From positions 1-10,091 of the forward strand of contig CAMCNM010000049.1 of NCBI GenBank assembly GCA_945876015.1: a stretch of DNA of 10,091 bases, written 5' to 3'. The notes beneath the pieces are model-generated. The model made no database searches, was not told the DNA's origin, and saw only the letters and a program-made list of their open reading frames with translations. The position numbers and the translations under genes were made by a program. Below, piece after piece: positions 1-7,073 of this stretch (position 1 is the first letter of the stretch; each line of letters begins with the position of its first letter). The DNA comes from Gemmatimonas phototrophica. Lineage in GTDB: Bacteria > Gemmatimonadota > Gemmatimonadetes > Longimicrobiales > Gaopeijiaceae.

Positions 1-482
1 GACCACCCGCGCGAACGGCCCCTCGGTCAGCAGCGACAGCGCGATGCACCCGCTTCCGGTCCCGAGGTCGAGCGCGGAATAGTCCTCCCTTCCTCGGGAG
101 CGGACCCACTCCAGCACCACGTCCACCAGCACCTCGGTCTCGGGGCGCGGGATGAGCACGCGCCGATCGACCGCCAACTCCAGCTCGCGGAAGGCCGCCC
201 GTCCGATCACGTACTGGAGCGGCTCCCGCTTCGCGCGGCGCAGCAGCAGCGGCTTGAAGACCGCCAGCTCGCCCGCGTTCACCGGCCGGTCGAACTGCAG
301 ATAGAGCTGTAGCCGCGTCGTGCCGAGCGCGTGCGCCAGGAGGTGCTCGGCATCGAGGCGGCCGTGCTCGACCCCCTTCTCCGCCAGGTAGTCCGCGCTC
401 CAGAGGATCAGGCTCAAGACGGTCCACGGCCCCTCGGCTCGGCGGGCCGCGTCGCCTCCCGCGATGGCCCGCGCGGGCTCGC

Positions 483-486
<4 letters not shown>
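1..486 (-). CDS. prmC: Peptide chain release factor N5-glutamine methyltransferase (N-terminal part)
   Basis: PrmC uses S-adenosylmethionine to methylate the glutamine of the GGQ motif in release factors, which speeds peptide release. The first 162 codons are present and the gene runs off the left edge. Residues 22-90 look like the helical N-terminal domain that binds the release factor (ADYLAEKGV and [13 protein letters not shown] stretches). IPRPETE at 112-118 is a PrmC signature. [11 protein letters not shown] at 140-150 is SAM-binding motif I. The catalytic NPPY motif would lie outside the window. The GTG start at 486-484 overlaps the prfA stop (GTGA). No strong ribosome site precedes it, so translation is probably coupled to prfA, whose product is the substrate. 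The first 20 or so residues precede the usual family start and may be a variable extension. Family identity is secure. Confidence 0.95.
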
Positions 487-1577
<1,091 letters not shown>

Positions 1578-1617
1578 AGTTTCATACGATTGAGATCAGC
1601 CCGAGGCTCCAAGCGAA

Positions 1618-1645
1618 ACGGCCGGGAACGCGGGTCCCCGGCCGT
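1618..1645 (-). terminator. Hairpin between rpmE and prfA, probable weak intrinsic terminator
   Basis: On the minus-strand transcript, arms at 1645-1634 and 1629-1618 form a 12-bp GC-rich stem (one G-U pair) with a CCGC loop. It is followed by TTTCGCTT, a broken U-tract. It starts 30 bases after the rpmE stop. The poor U-tract suggests partial termination, letting some transcripts continue into prfA. An RNA-stabilising role is also possible. No clear separate prfA promoter is visible. Confidence 0.55.
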
Positions 1646-1674
1646 CGCATGTCCACCGGGTTCGCCCTGGGTGG

Positions 1675-1884
1675 TCAGCTCTTCGCCGCCGTCGTGTACC
1701 TACGCTTGTAGCGCTCGACCCGTCCGGCGGTGTCCACAAGGCGCTGCTTGCCCGTATAGAACGGATGGCAGACCGAGCAGATTTCGACGTGGATCTCGTC
1801 CTGAGTGGACAGCGTGTCGATGCGGTTCCCGCATGCGCACACGATGGTCGTCTTTTTGATCTCGGGATGGATGCCGGCCTTCAT
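1675..1884 (-). CDS. rpmE: 50S ribosomal protein L31 (bL31), zinc-binding form
   Basis: bL31 is a small protein of the large ribosomal subunit that helps bridge the subunits. The 69-residue product matches the family in length and sequence: MKAGIHPE at the N-terminus, CxC at C16/C18, CxxC at C36/C39, then HPFYTGKQR and [10 protein letters not shown]. The four cysteines mark the C-plus (zinc-binding) form; cysteine-less paralogues in other bacteria are induced when zinc is scarce, and none is visible here. The ATG start is preceded by a near-consensus AGGAGG. The gene follows the ferritin-like gene after a 130-base structured leader and precedes prfA, a common neighbour. Confidence 0.98.
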   Translation of the reverse strand: MKAGIHPEIKKTTIVCACGNRIDTLSTQDEIHVEICSVCHPFYTGKQRLVDTAGRVERYKRRYTTAAKS

Positions 1885-1888
1885 AACC

Positions 1889-1894
1889 CCTCCT
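1889..1894 (-). promoter_or_regulatory. Shine-Dalgarno sequence of rpmE
   Basis: AGGAGG on the minus strand, four bases before the ATG and part of a longer purine run (AGAGGAGGGG). It is the strongest ribosome site in the window, as expected for an abundant ribosomal protein. Confidence 0.85.
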
Positions 1895-1914
1895 CTGACA
1901 CGAAGCGGGCCTGG

Positions 1915-1984
1915 GGCCCCCTCTCTGGGGACCTCGCGCGTCGCCTTCGGCGACGCGGCCCGCCCGATTCCCCGTGACGGGGAA
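1915..1984 (-). promoter_or_regulatory. Three tandem hairpins in the rpmE 5' leader
   Basis: Three perfect or near-perfect inverted repeats lie in a row in the 130-base gap upstream of rpmE. In transcript order they are: 1984-1968 (7 bp, loop TCA), 1957-1937 (9 bp, CGCGTCGCC with loop GAA), and 1933-1915 (7 bp including one G-U, loop AGAGA). The last ends about 20 bases before the Shine-Dalgarno sequence. None is followed by a T-run, so they do not look like ordinary intrinsic terminators of the ferritin gene. In E. coli, L31 is known to repress its own mRNA through a leader; a similar role here is inference from position only. Confidence 0.5.
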
Positions 1985-1997
1985 CCATAGCCGGGGG

Positions 1998-2003
1998 AAT
2001 ATA
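1998..2003 (-). promoter_or_regulatory. Candidate -10 element (TATATT) for rpmE
   Basis: TATATT sits in the only AT-rich patch of this intergenic region, about 110 bases before the rpmE ATG and just upstream of the hairpins. The best -35 match at suitable spacing (CTGGAA, 18 bases upstream, inside the end of the ferritin gene) is weak. A start site near 1991 would put all three hairpins in the leader RNA. In such GC-rich DNA the AT-rich patch is suggestive but not proof. Confidence 0.3.
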
Positions 2004-2014
2004 AAGGCGATTTC

Positions 2015-2515
2015 TCAGGTCTTCCAGTTGGTGAGGATGCGGTCGATCTCCTCGGCGTGGTGGGTCTCGTCCACGATCAGGTCCTCCAGACGGACCTTGA
2101 GCGCCACCTCCCCGAGGGCCGCGGCCTGCTCCGCCCGCTCCGTGTAACGCCGGACGGTGTCCCGCTCGGCCTTGAGGGCGATCTCGAGCATGCGGTGGTT
2201 GTCGGTCGTGATCTGGACCGGGGCGGGACCGGTGATGGGGGTCCCCCCGAAGGCGACGATCTTATCCGCCAGGAACATGGCGTGGGCCAACTCGTCCGGG
2301 ATCTCGGACTCGAAGAACTGCCTCAGCTCCTGCCGATAGGGTCCGCTGCACATGGACGCGAACAGCCGATAGCTGATGATCGCGTTGAACTCCCAGGAAA
2401 GGTCTTCGTTGAGTCCGGCGATGAGCTCGCGCACGTCGCCTTTCGGCTTGCCGTTTCCCGACTCGGCCTCGCGGGCCTCGTTCCGCTCCTTCTCCTTCCT
2501 CGCGCCCTTGCCCAT
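2015..2515 (-). CDS. Bacterioferritin-like diiron ferritin-family protein
   Basis: This is a 166-residue four-helix-bundle protein of the ferritin-like superfamily, probably a cytoplasmic iron oxidation/storage or oxidative-stress protein. Candidate diiron ligands are E42, E75, H78, E117, E150 and H153. Their spacing (33, 3, 39, 33, 3) almost exactly matches E. coli bacterioferritin E18, E51, H54, E94, E127, H130. Bacterioferritin's heme-ligand methionine directly follows the second glutamate; here that position is leucine (L76), so heme binding by that ligand is not expected. A highly charged, low-complexity extension of about 27 residues ([19 protein letters not shown]) precedes helix A. 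The ATG at 2515 was chosen over an in-frame GTG at 2530 because GAGAGG lies seven bases before the ATG. The gene lies between lnt and rpmE with no functional link apparent. Whether it forms a 24-mer cage cannot be told. Confidence 0.88.
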   Translation of the reverse strand: MGKGARKEKERNEAREAESGNGKPKGDVRELIAGLNEDLSWEFNAIISYRLFASMCSGPYRQELRQFFESEIPDELAHAMFLADKIVAFGGTPITGPAPVQITTDNHRMLEIALKAERDTVRRYTERAEQAAALGEVALKVRLEDLIVDETHHAEEIDRILTNWKT

Positions 2516-2522
2516 GGTGCAG

Positions 2523-2528
2523 CCTCTC
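2523..2528 (-). promoter_or_regulatory. Shine-Dalgarno sequence of the ferritin-like gene
   Basis: GAGAGG on the minus strand, seven bases before the ATG at 2515. It decides the start: the in-frame GTG at 2530 has no comparable site upstream. Confidence 0.7.
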
Positions 2529-2529
2529 A

Positions 2530-2558
2530 CTCGGATTTGATGGATACGAATCTCCGAG
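2530..2558 (-). repeat. Imperfect inverted repeat between lnt and the ferritin-like gene
   Basis: CTCGGA and TCCGAG arms (2558-2553 and 2535-2530) enclose 17 bases in the 48-base gap. The 6-bp stem lies immediately upstream of the ferritin Shine-Dalgarno sequence. There is no T-run after it, so it is a poor terminator. It could be chance, or a weak structure near the ribosome site. No convincing promoter is visible in the gap. Confidence 0.25.
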
Positions 2559-2563
2559 CCGGG

Positions 2564-4117
2564 TCACATGGAAGAGTCGTGCCTCCGGCGGGGGATCGTC
2601 AGGACGAGGAGGGCGACCAGGCACATGGCCGCGACGGGGCCGGTCACGTCGCCGGTGCGCACGAACAAGGTCGGGACGGGCGCCTCCGGAACGACTCCGG
2701 CGGCCGCGGTCTCCGACGGCCAGGCGGCGCGGCTCAGCTCAAGCCCGCTGGGACCGATCAGGGCAGCCGGTCCCCCGTTGGACGATCGCACCGCGCTGGT
2801 CCGGGTCTCGACGGCCCGGACGGTCAGATGGGCCATCTGCTGCGCGATCCCGGCGGAGCGAGCCCCGCTCCCGCCGCCGAACCAGGCGTCGCTCGTGAGC
2901 GCAACCAGCGTGTTGGCGCCGTTCCGCACCAGCCGGCGGGCGTCGGCGCCGAACGCGACCTCGTAGCAGATGAGGACGCCGGCCCGGAGCGGGCCGGCGA
3001 GCGCCACGGGAAAGCCCTCGCCCGCGTCGTACCCTCCCGCCTCCACGGGCGCGAGCCAGGGCGCATGTACGGCCGACGTCCGCTCGACCCCGGGGACCAG
3101 GCGGCGCTTGTCGGCGCGGAACGCGCCGATCCCGTCCGCTCCGATCAGCATCGCCGAGTTGAACGCGCGCGCATCATCGCCGCCGAGCGCTCCCACCAGG
3201 ATCGGCGCTCCGATCCGCTCCGACTGCACGCGCAGGCGCTCGACGAGCGCGTTGCCTGCGGGTGTGTTCGGGTCGAGCGCGAGCACCATCTCGGGCAGCA
3301 CGGCGAGATCGGTGGAGCCCGGTGCCACGCTGGCCAGCGCGCGCTCGGCCGCGGCCACGGAGGTCCGTGCCCATGCGGGATCGGTCGCCGAGGGCGGCAC
3401 GTCGAGCGCGAGCGCGGTGACCCGGCCGACGGGCATGGACGCCGCGAACCCGTCGAGGCGCGCCGCGCGCATGTAGCCCCACCACACCGGAGCGAACGCG
3501 AGAACGAGTGCGCAGGCCCACAACCCCACCGCGCGAAGCGCGCGCGCGGGCGCGGTATCCAGCGCCTCCGCTACCAGCCCGCTCACCAGCGCGAGCCACG
3601 CGGTGACGCCACCGATTCCCACCAGCTCGGCTACGCCAAGCGTCGCGGGCCAGCGAGCCAGGCCCAGACCGAGGGGCGTCCACGGGAACGCCAACCCGAA
3701 CGGCAGGTGCGCGAGCGCCCATTCGAGCCCCACCCACGCGAACGGCAGCGCGAACGCCGGCGGCAGCCCGTTCGGTCCCGCCGTCAGACGGTGCGTCGCC
3801 CACGCCGCGACGCCGGTGAGCCCGGCCAGGACCGCCAGCACCGCGGCGAACGCGACCCACCCCGTCGCCGGCCCCGCCACCGCGCCAAGCGTGAACGGCA
3901 ACCAGCGGAGCCCCCACGCGTGCTGCAGCGCGCCCGCCACCATGCCCGCGCCGACCGCCGCGAACGCGCCGCGCGGGTCGTCCGGCAGCCGACGCAGGAG
4001 GATCGCGAGGGGAACGAGCGCAATGAATGGAAGAATGGGCGAAGGCGCGGGCGGAGTGCTCGCCGCGAGCAGGAGCCCAGACGCGACAGGAAGCGCGCTC
4101 TTCGCGCGCTCGTTCAC
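2564..4117 (-). CDS. lnt: Apolipoprotein N-acyltransferase
   Basis: Lnt moves an acyl chain from a phospholipid to the free amino group of the N-terminal diacylglyceryl-cysteine of lipoproteins, completing their maturation in the inner membrane. The product is 517 residues (E. coli Lnt has 512). Several hydrophobic segments in residues 8-210 form the membrane part, with family-like stretches such as WGLRWLPF and GLAFPWTPLG. The periplasmic nitrilase-type domain covers about 230-480. The catalytic triad is E276 (VLPEM), K337 (ADKRRLVPG) and C384 (LICYEVAF, with E386). SDAWFG and RAVETR are further conserved motifs. A last membrane helix lies at about 492-508. The GTG start at 4117-4115 overlaps the upstream Lnb-family stop (GTGA), with GGAG five bases before it. 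An open frame continues far upstream but overlaps the Lnb gene and is a GC artefact. All catalytic residues are present, so it is probably active. Confidence 0.95.
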   Translation of the reverse strand: MNERAKSALPVASGLLLAASTPPAPSPILPFIALVPLAILLRRLPDDPRGAFAAVGAGMVAGALQHAWGLRWLPFTLGAVAGPATGWVAFAAVLAVLAGLTGVAAWATHRLTAGPNGLPPAFALPFAWVGLEWALAHLPFGLAFPWTPLGLGLARWPATLGVAELVGIGGVTAWLALVSGLVAEALDTAPARALRAVGLWACALVLAFAPVWWGYMRAARLDGFAASMPVGRVTALALDVPPSATDPAWARTSVAAAERALASVAPGSTDLAVLPEMVLALDPNTPAGNALVERLRVQSERIGAPILVGALGGDDARAFNSAMLIGADGIGAFRADKRRLVPGVERTSAVHAPWLAPVEAGGYDAGEGFPVALAGPLRAGVLICYEVAFGADARRLVRNGANTLVALTSDAWFGGGSGARSAGIAQQMAHLTVRAVETRTSAVRSSNGGPAALIGPSGLELSRAAWPSETAAAGVVPEAPVPTLFVRTGDVTGPVAAMCLVALLVLTIPRRRHDSSM

Positions 4118-5391
4118 GCCGGCTCCAAGCTCCGCGCCGAGCGGCGCAACCGGACGAGCGCGAGCAGAACCCCGAGGTTGGCGGGCACGGTCAGGCCGAG
4201 GATCTCGCCGTTCTGCTGGTCCAGCGCGTTCACGAAGTTCAGAACGAGGCCGAGCGCGGAAAGCCCGGCCACGACAGCGGCCAACCGGTAGAGCCGCCGT
4301 CCGGGCACGGGGCGGATGAGCACCGGCAGGGCGAGCACCCCGACCGCGAGCGACAGCGGATTCAGCTGGAGCAGATTCGCGTTCGGGTACCAGAACACGT
4401 GGTCGGTGAAGAGCCAGGATCCGAGCAGAACCACGCCCGCGAGACCCGCCACGACGCTCCATCCCGCGACGAGCGCCACCATCGGGACCCGCGCCCAGCC
4501 GGAGGGATGCGCGAGCAGGAACAGGAGGAGCGCGAGGGCGAGTCCCGGCACGAGGTACCAGCGGAGATGACTCGGGACGGACGTCGCTTCGGGCGGCCCC
4601 ATCGTGCGGTACACCTCGCGTTCGCTCATCACGAGCGACATCTCGCCGCCGAGACCGTCCGGCACGCGCACCTCGCGAATCCCTTCCATCAGCTTGATGG
4701 GGAGGAACGCCTCCCTCCACCGGTCGATCTCGCGGTCCGCCTTGCTGGCGAGGACCACCTGGATGCCCGTGTACATCGTCGGCATGGGCTGGAGCAGCCG
4801 GCGGGTGTGGAACCGGTAGCTCGTCCCCGTGGGCACGCCCTCGAGAGCCGTGCGCACCCGACCGTCCAGGACTTGGTCCAGCGCGTCACGCACGCGCGTC
4901 GAGCAGTTGTCCTGATAGTAGTCGTACCGATAGTACATGTTCTCGGGGAGCGCGTTGAGCGCGAGCGCGGCCTGCAGCTCGAGCTTCTGGTCCGTCGTGA
5001 GCGCCAGCTCCTGCACGAAGATCGACCGGTCGGCCGCGACGTAGGAGTCGATCATCGCCTGGACCCTGAACGGCGCCATCCAATACATCATCGTTCCGCG
5101 CAGCAGCCGGCCGAGGAAGCCCTCCTGGTCGAAGCTGAACATCCCCCAGTTGTACGCGAGGTCGGTTCCCGCCTGGGGATCGTGGATCCAGAGCGCGTTG
5201 TGGCCGAAGCGCTCCCACACCTGGGTACCTGGCCCGAACGTGACGAGGAAGACCTGGAGCGGAGCTGGAGCGAGACTGTCGGCGGTCGCGGCGGGTGGCG
5301 GAGCGGGTGCGGCTTGCTGGACGGGTGGCGCGGCGGCACACAGGAGCAGGATCAGGCCCGCGGGCAGGGGCCATCTAGACGGACGGGTCAG
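4114..5391 (-). CDS. Lnb/DUF4105-family protein, candidate second lipoprotein N-acyltransferase
   Basis: The family (Lnb N-terminal periplasmic domain plus a five-helix membrane domain) includes the Bacteroides lipoprotein N-acyltransferase Lnb, which does the job of Lnt in bacteria lacking Lnt. Read from the CTG at 5391-5389, the product has 425 residues. Residues 1-25 are a signal peptide (MTRPSRW, then a Leu/Ala-rich core). The periplasmic domain spans about 46-270, with ERFGHNAL (H64) and YDYYQDNCSTRVRD (C163), a His/Cys pair suggesting a papain-like thiol enzyme. Five hydrophobic helices follow at about 279-295, 303-327, 341-359, 368-387 and 397-414. A conserved-looking membrane motif TDHVFWYPNANLLQLNPLSL covers the loop into helix 3. 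The CTG overlaps the upstream oxidoreductase stop (CTGA) and has GAGG seven bases before it. The nearest standard start (GTG at 5220) would remove the signal peptide and the first strand. LLLC in the signal is not a good lipobox. Family membership is firm; the acyltransferase role is inferred. Confidence 0.85.
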   Translation of the reverse strand: MTRPSRWPLPAGLILLLCAAAPPVQQAAPAPPPAATADSLAPAPLQVFLVTFGPGTQVWERFGHNALWIHDPQAGTDLAYNWGMFSFDQEGFLGRLLRGTMMYWMAPFRVQAMIDSYVAADRSIFVQELALTTDQKLELQAALALNALPENMYYRYDYYQDNCSTRVRDALDQVLDGRVRTALEGVPTGTSYRFHTRRLLQPMPTMYTGIQVVLASKADREIDRWREAFLPIKLMEGIREVRVPDGLGGEMSLVMSEREVYRTMGPPEATSVPSHLRWYLVPGLALALLLFLLAHPSGWARVPMVALVAGWSVVAGLAGVVLLGSWLFTDHVFWYPNANLLQLNPLSLAVGVLALPVLIRPVPGRRLYRLAAVVAGLSALGLVLNFVNALDQQNGEILGLTVPANLGVLLALVRLRRSARSLEPA

Positions 5392-6404
5392 ACGTCAACC
5401 TCACGACCCTTGGCGGCGGAGCGGTAGGCGGCTGCGATCACCTTCATCAGCGCGTACTGCTCCTGCGGGAGCGGGACGCCGCGCTCGCCCGCGATGGCGC
5501 GGATGTAGAGGTCCAGCTCCTTCCGATAGGCGGCGTGATACGGGTTCTCGGCCGCGCGCGGCAGGGACTGCTGCGGCGTGGCGTCGAGCGGCCGTCCGCC
5601 CAGCTGCTTGAAGACCTGGAGCGGCGGGAGCGAGCCCGATCCCTCGCTGCCCATGACGCGGAAGAACTGGCGATCCTCGTTGCCGAAGAAGCTCCAGCTC
5701 ACCTCGACCGTGATCACCAGCCCCTTCGCCGTGGTCGCCATCACCAGGGCGGCGTCCTCCACCTCGTACGCCCCGCGCGCGAGAACCGCGCTGACTCGCT
5801 TGATGGGCGGATAGCCGATCATGTAGAGGCACAGGTCGAGGGCCGGAACGCCCAGATCCATCAGCGCGCCGCCGCCGGAGAGCGCTTTGTTCTGGCGCCA
5901 GGTCGGCCGGTTCAGGTGCAGCTTCCGGTTGAGCCAGCTGCCGCGCACCTGGTAGACCTGGCCCAGCTCGCCGCCCGCCACGAACGACGCGAGCGCCGCG
6001 GCGTCGGGCCGGTAGCGGTGGCTCATGCCCGCCATCAGCACGCGCCCGGCTTTGCGCGCGGTCTTGAGCAGACGGTCCACGCCGCGCGCGGTCAGCGCGA
6101 GCGGCCGCTCGACCAGCACATGCTTGCCGGCCCGGAGCGCGGCCATCGCCTGCTCTTCGTGCAGGTGGCTCGGGGTCGAGATCACCACGCCGTCCACGAG
6201 ATCGCCCTCGAGCAACTGCTGATCGCTCACCACCCGTTTCACGCCGAAGCGCGCCGCGATCGCCTTGGCCTTGGGCACGTCCGCGTCCGAGACGGCGACC
6301 ACCTCCACGTCGGGGCGGCCGGTCAGGATCGGCATATGCACGATCTGATTGACGGCGCCCGTGCCGAGCACGCCGAGCCGGACGGGGCGGCGCGGGTCGG
6401 TCAT
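5388..6404 (-). CDS. Gfo/Idh/MocA-family oxidoreductase
   Basis: These are NAD(P)-dependent dehydrogenases, mostly acting on sugars, sugar nucleotides or inositols; the substrate here is unknown. The 338-residue product has the N-terminal Rossmann fold (RLGVLGTGAVNQ, residues 9-20) and acidic SDAD at 39-42 ending the second strand, which favours NAD over NADP. It also has the STPSHLHEEQA and GKHVLVERP stretches and a C-terminal Gfo/MocA domain. Two usual signature residues differ: the EKP motif reads E99-R100-P101, and the histidine usually found in the DLGVHALD-type motif is proline (D183-L-G-V-P187-A-L-D190). It may use other residues or have altered activity. The ATG at 6404 overlaps the upstream stop (ATGA) with GAGGAG eight bases before it. 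The open frame extending further upstream overlaps the barrel gene and was discarded. Confidence 0.9.
   Translation of the reverse strand: MTDPRRPVRLGVLGTGAVNQIVHMPILTGRPDVEVVAVSDADVPKAKAIAARFGVKRVVSDQQLLEGDLVDGVVISTPSHLHEEQAMAALRAGKHVLVERPLALTARGVDRLLKTARKAGRVLMAGMSHRYRPDAAALASFVAGGELGQVYQVRGSWLNRKLHLNRPTWRQNKALSGGGALMDLGVPALDLCLYMIGYPPIKRVSAVLARGAYEVEDAALVMATTAKGLVITVEVSWSFFGNEDRQFFRVMGSEGSGSLPPLQVFKQLGGRPLDATPQQSLPRAAENPYHAAYRKELDLYIRAIAGERGVPLPQEQYALMKVIAAAYRSAAKGREVDV
5399..5402 (-). promoter_or_regulatory. Shine-Dalgarno sequence supporting the CTG start of the Lnb-family gene
   Basis: GAGG on the minus strand lies seven bases before the CTG at 5391, inside the last codons of the oxidoreductase gene. 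No ATG, GTG or TTG exists in this frame between the upstream stop and the GTG at 5220. This site and the signal peptide are the main reasons to accept a CTG start. Confidence 0.5.
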
Positions 6405-7072
6405 CGCTGACGCTCCTCGCCCGTAGCCGGGCCGCCGAACTGGATCTGCAGCCCGCCCCGCAGGGCGGAATAACGGATGTCCTCGAGCAGCTCGAGCCGC
6501 CCGGTGCCGTAGAGCCGGATGTGGCGATTCACCGGGTATTCGAGCCCCGTCTGGAGGGCCAGTCCCGCCGAAATGGAGTCCAGGAGATCCTCGATGAACG
6601 TGTCCGCGATCGCGGCGCCGTCCCCGTTCAGGAAATGGACCGACGCCCCCGCTCCCAGGAAAGTGAGGAAACCGAGCGGGACCCGCCACACCACGTGCGC
6701 ATCGAGCGCCACGTTCACGTCCGACCAGTCGATCGTGCCCAGGTCTACGCCCGGCGAGGGGACCCCTTGCTGGCGCGCGATCAAGCTGTCCACGCGGTTC
6801 TCGAGCTGGGCTACTTCCGACCCCTTCATGCGCGACGACCAGTACGTCACCGATGGCGTCAGGCGCAGCCCGGGTCCCAGATATCCTAGGTCCATGCGCA
6901 CGCCGTACGACGGCGCCGGCTGGATCTTGTCAGGCCAGATGTAGCCCGCCTCGAGCCCGAAGCCACGGAACGAGAAGTTCTCGTAGTCGAAGTCCGCGAG
7001 GCTCTGGGCGCGCGCCGGCGCAGGCGCGGCGAGCGCCGCGGCCGTCAGCAGGAGCAGCGCGGGGATCCTCAT
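6401..7072 (-). CDS. Secreted outer-membrane-barrel-like protein of unknown function
   Basis: I do not recognise a named family. The 223-residue product begins with a clear Sec signal peptide (MRIPALLLLTAAALAAP) and a likely cleavage after ARA, before Q23. The mature part has alternating polar/hydrophobic stretches with many Gly, Tyr and Phe residues (GFGLEAGYIW, YGVRMDLGYLGPGLRLTPSVTYW, LALQTGLEYPV, RLYGTGRLELLE, ALRGGLQIQFGG). This suggests a small beta-barrel of about eight strands. An acidic, helix-like insert (about 80-110, SEVAQLENRVDSLIARQQ) may be a loop. It does not end with the terminal aromatic residue common in such barrels; about ten polar residues (GPATGEERQR) follow the last strand. 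The ATG comes one base after the hemL stop (TGACATG), and its own stop overlaps the oxidoreductase start. Being in an operon with lipoprotein acyltransferases fits an envelope role but does not define it. Confidence 0.75.
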   Translation of the reverse strand: MRIPALLLLTAAALAAPAPARAQSLADFDYENFSFRGFGLEAGYIWPDKIQPAPSYGVRMDLGYLGPGLRLTPSVTYWSSRMKGSEVAQLENRVDSLIARQQGVPSPGVDLGTIDWSDVNVALDAHVVWRVPLGFLTFLGAGASVHFLNGDGAAIADTFIEDLLDSISAGLALQTGLEYPVNRHIRLYGTGRLELLEDIRYSALRGGLQIQFGGPATGEERQR

Positions 7073-7073
7073 G

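Noticed and set aside
2516..2530. Alternative GTG start of the ferritin-like gene at 2530
   Set aside because: The ribosome site GAGAGG lies between this GTG and the ATG at 2515, so it serves the ATG.
2057..4291. Very long plus-strand open frame (744 codons) opposite lnt and the ferritin-like gene, plus similar ones at 579-1859, 4027-5427 and 7071-8327
   Set aside because: Each is antisense to a well-recognised gene, reads as low-complexity Arg/Gly/Pro/Ala/His-rich protein without motifs, and is explained by GC-rich codons leaving few stops on the opposite strand.
4118..4720. Open frame extending lnt upstream by about 200 codons
   Set aside because: It overlaps the Lnb-family gene in another frame, has Arg/Gly-rich shadow composition, and the GTG at 4117 gives a normal Lnt length with a ribosome site.
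5330..5391. Possible lipobox (LLLC) in the signal peptide of the Lnb-family protein
   Set aside because: The residue before cysteine is leucine, where lipoprotein signal peptidase needs a small residue (Gly, Ala or Ser). A Sec type I signal or uncleaved anchor is more likely.
6405..6689. Open frame extending the oxidoreductase upstream by 95 codons
   Set aside because: It overlaps the barrel gene; the ATG at 6404 with GAGGAG gives the standard Rossmann N-terminus.
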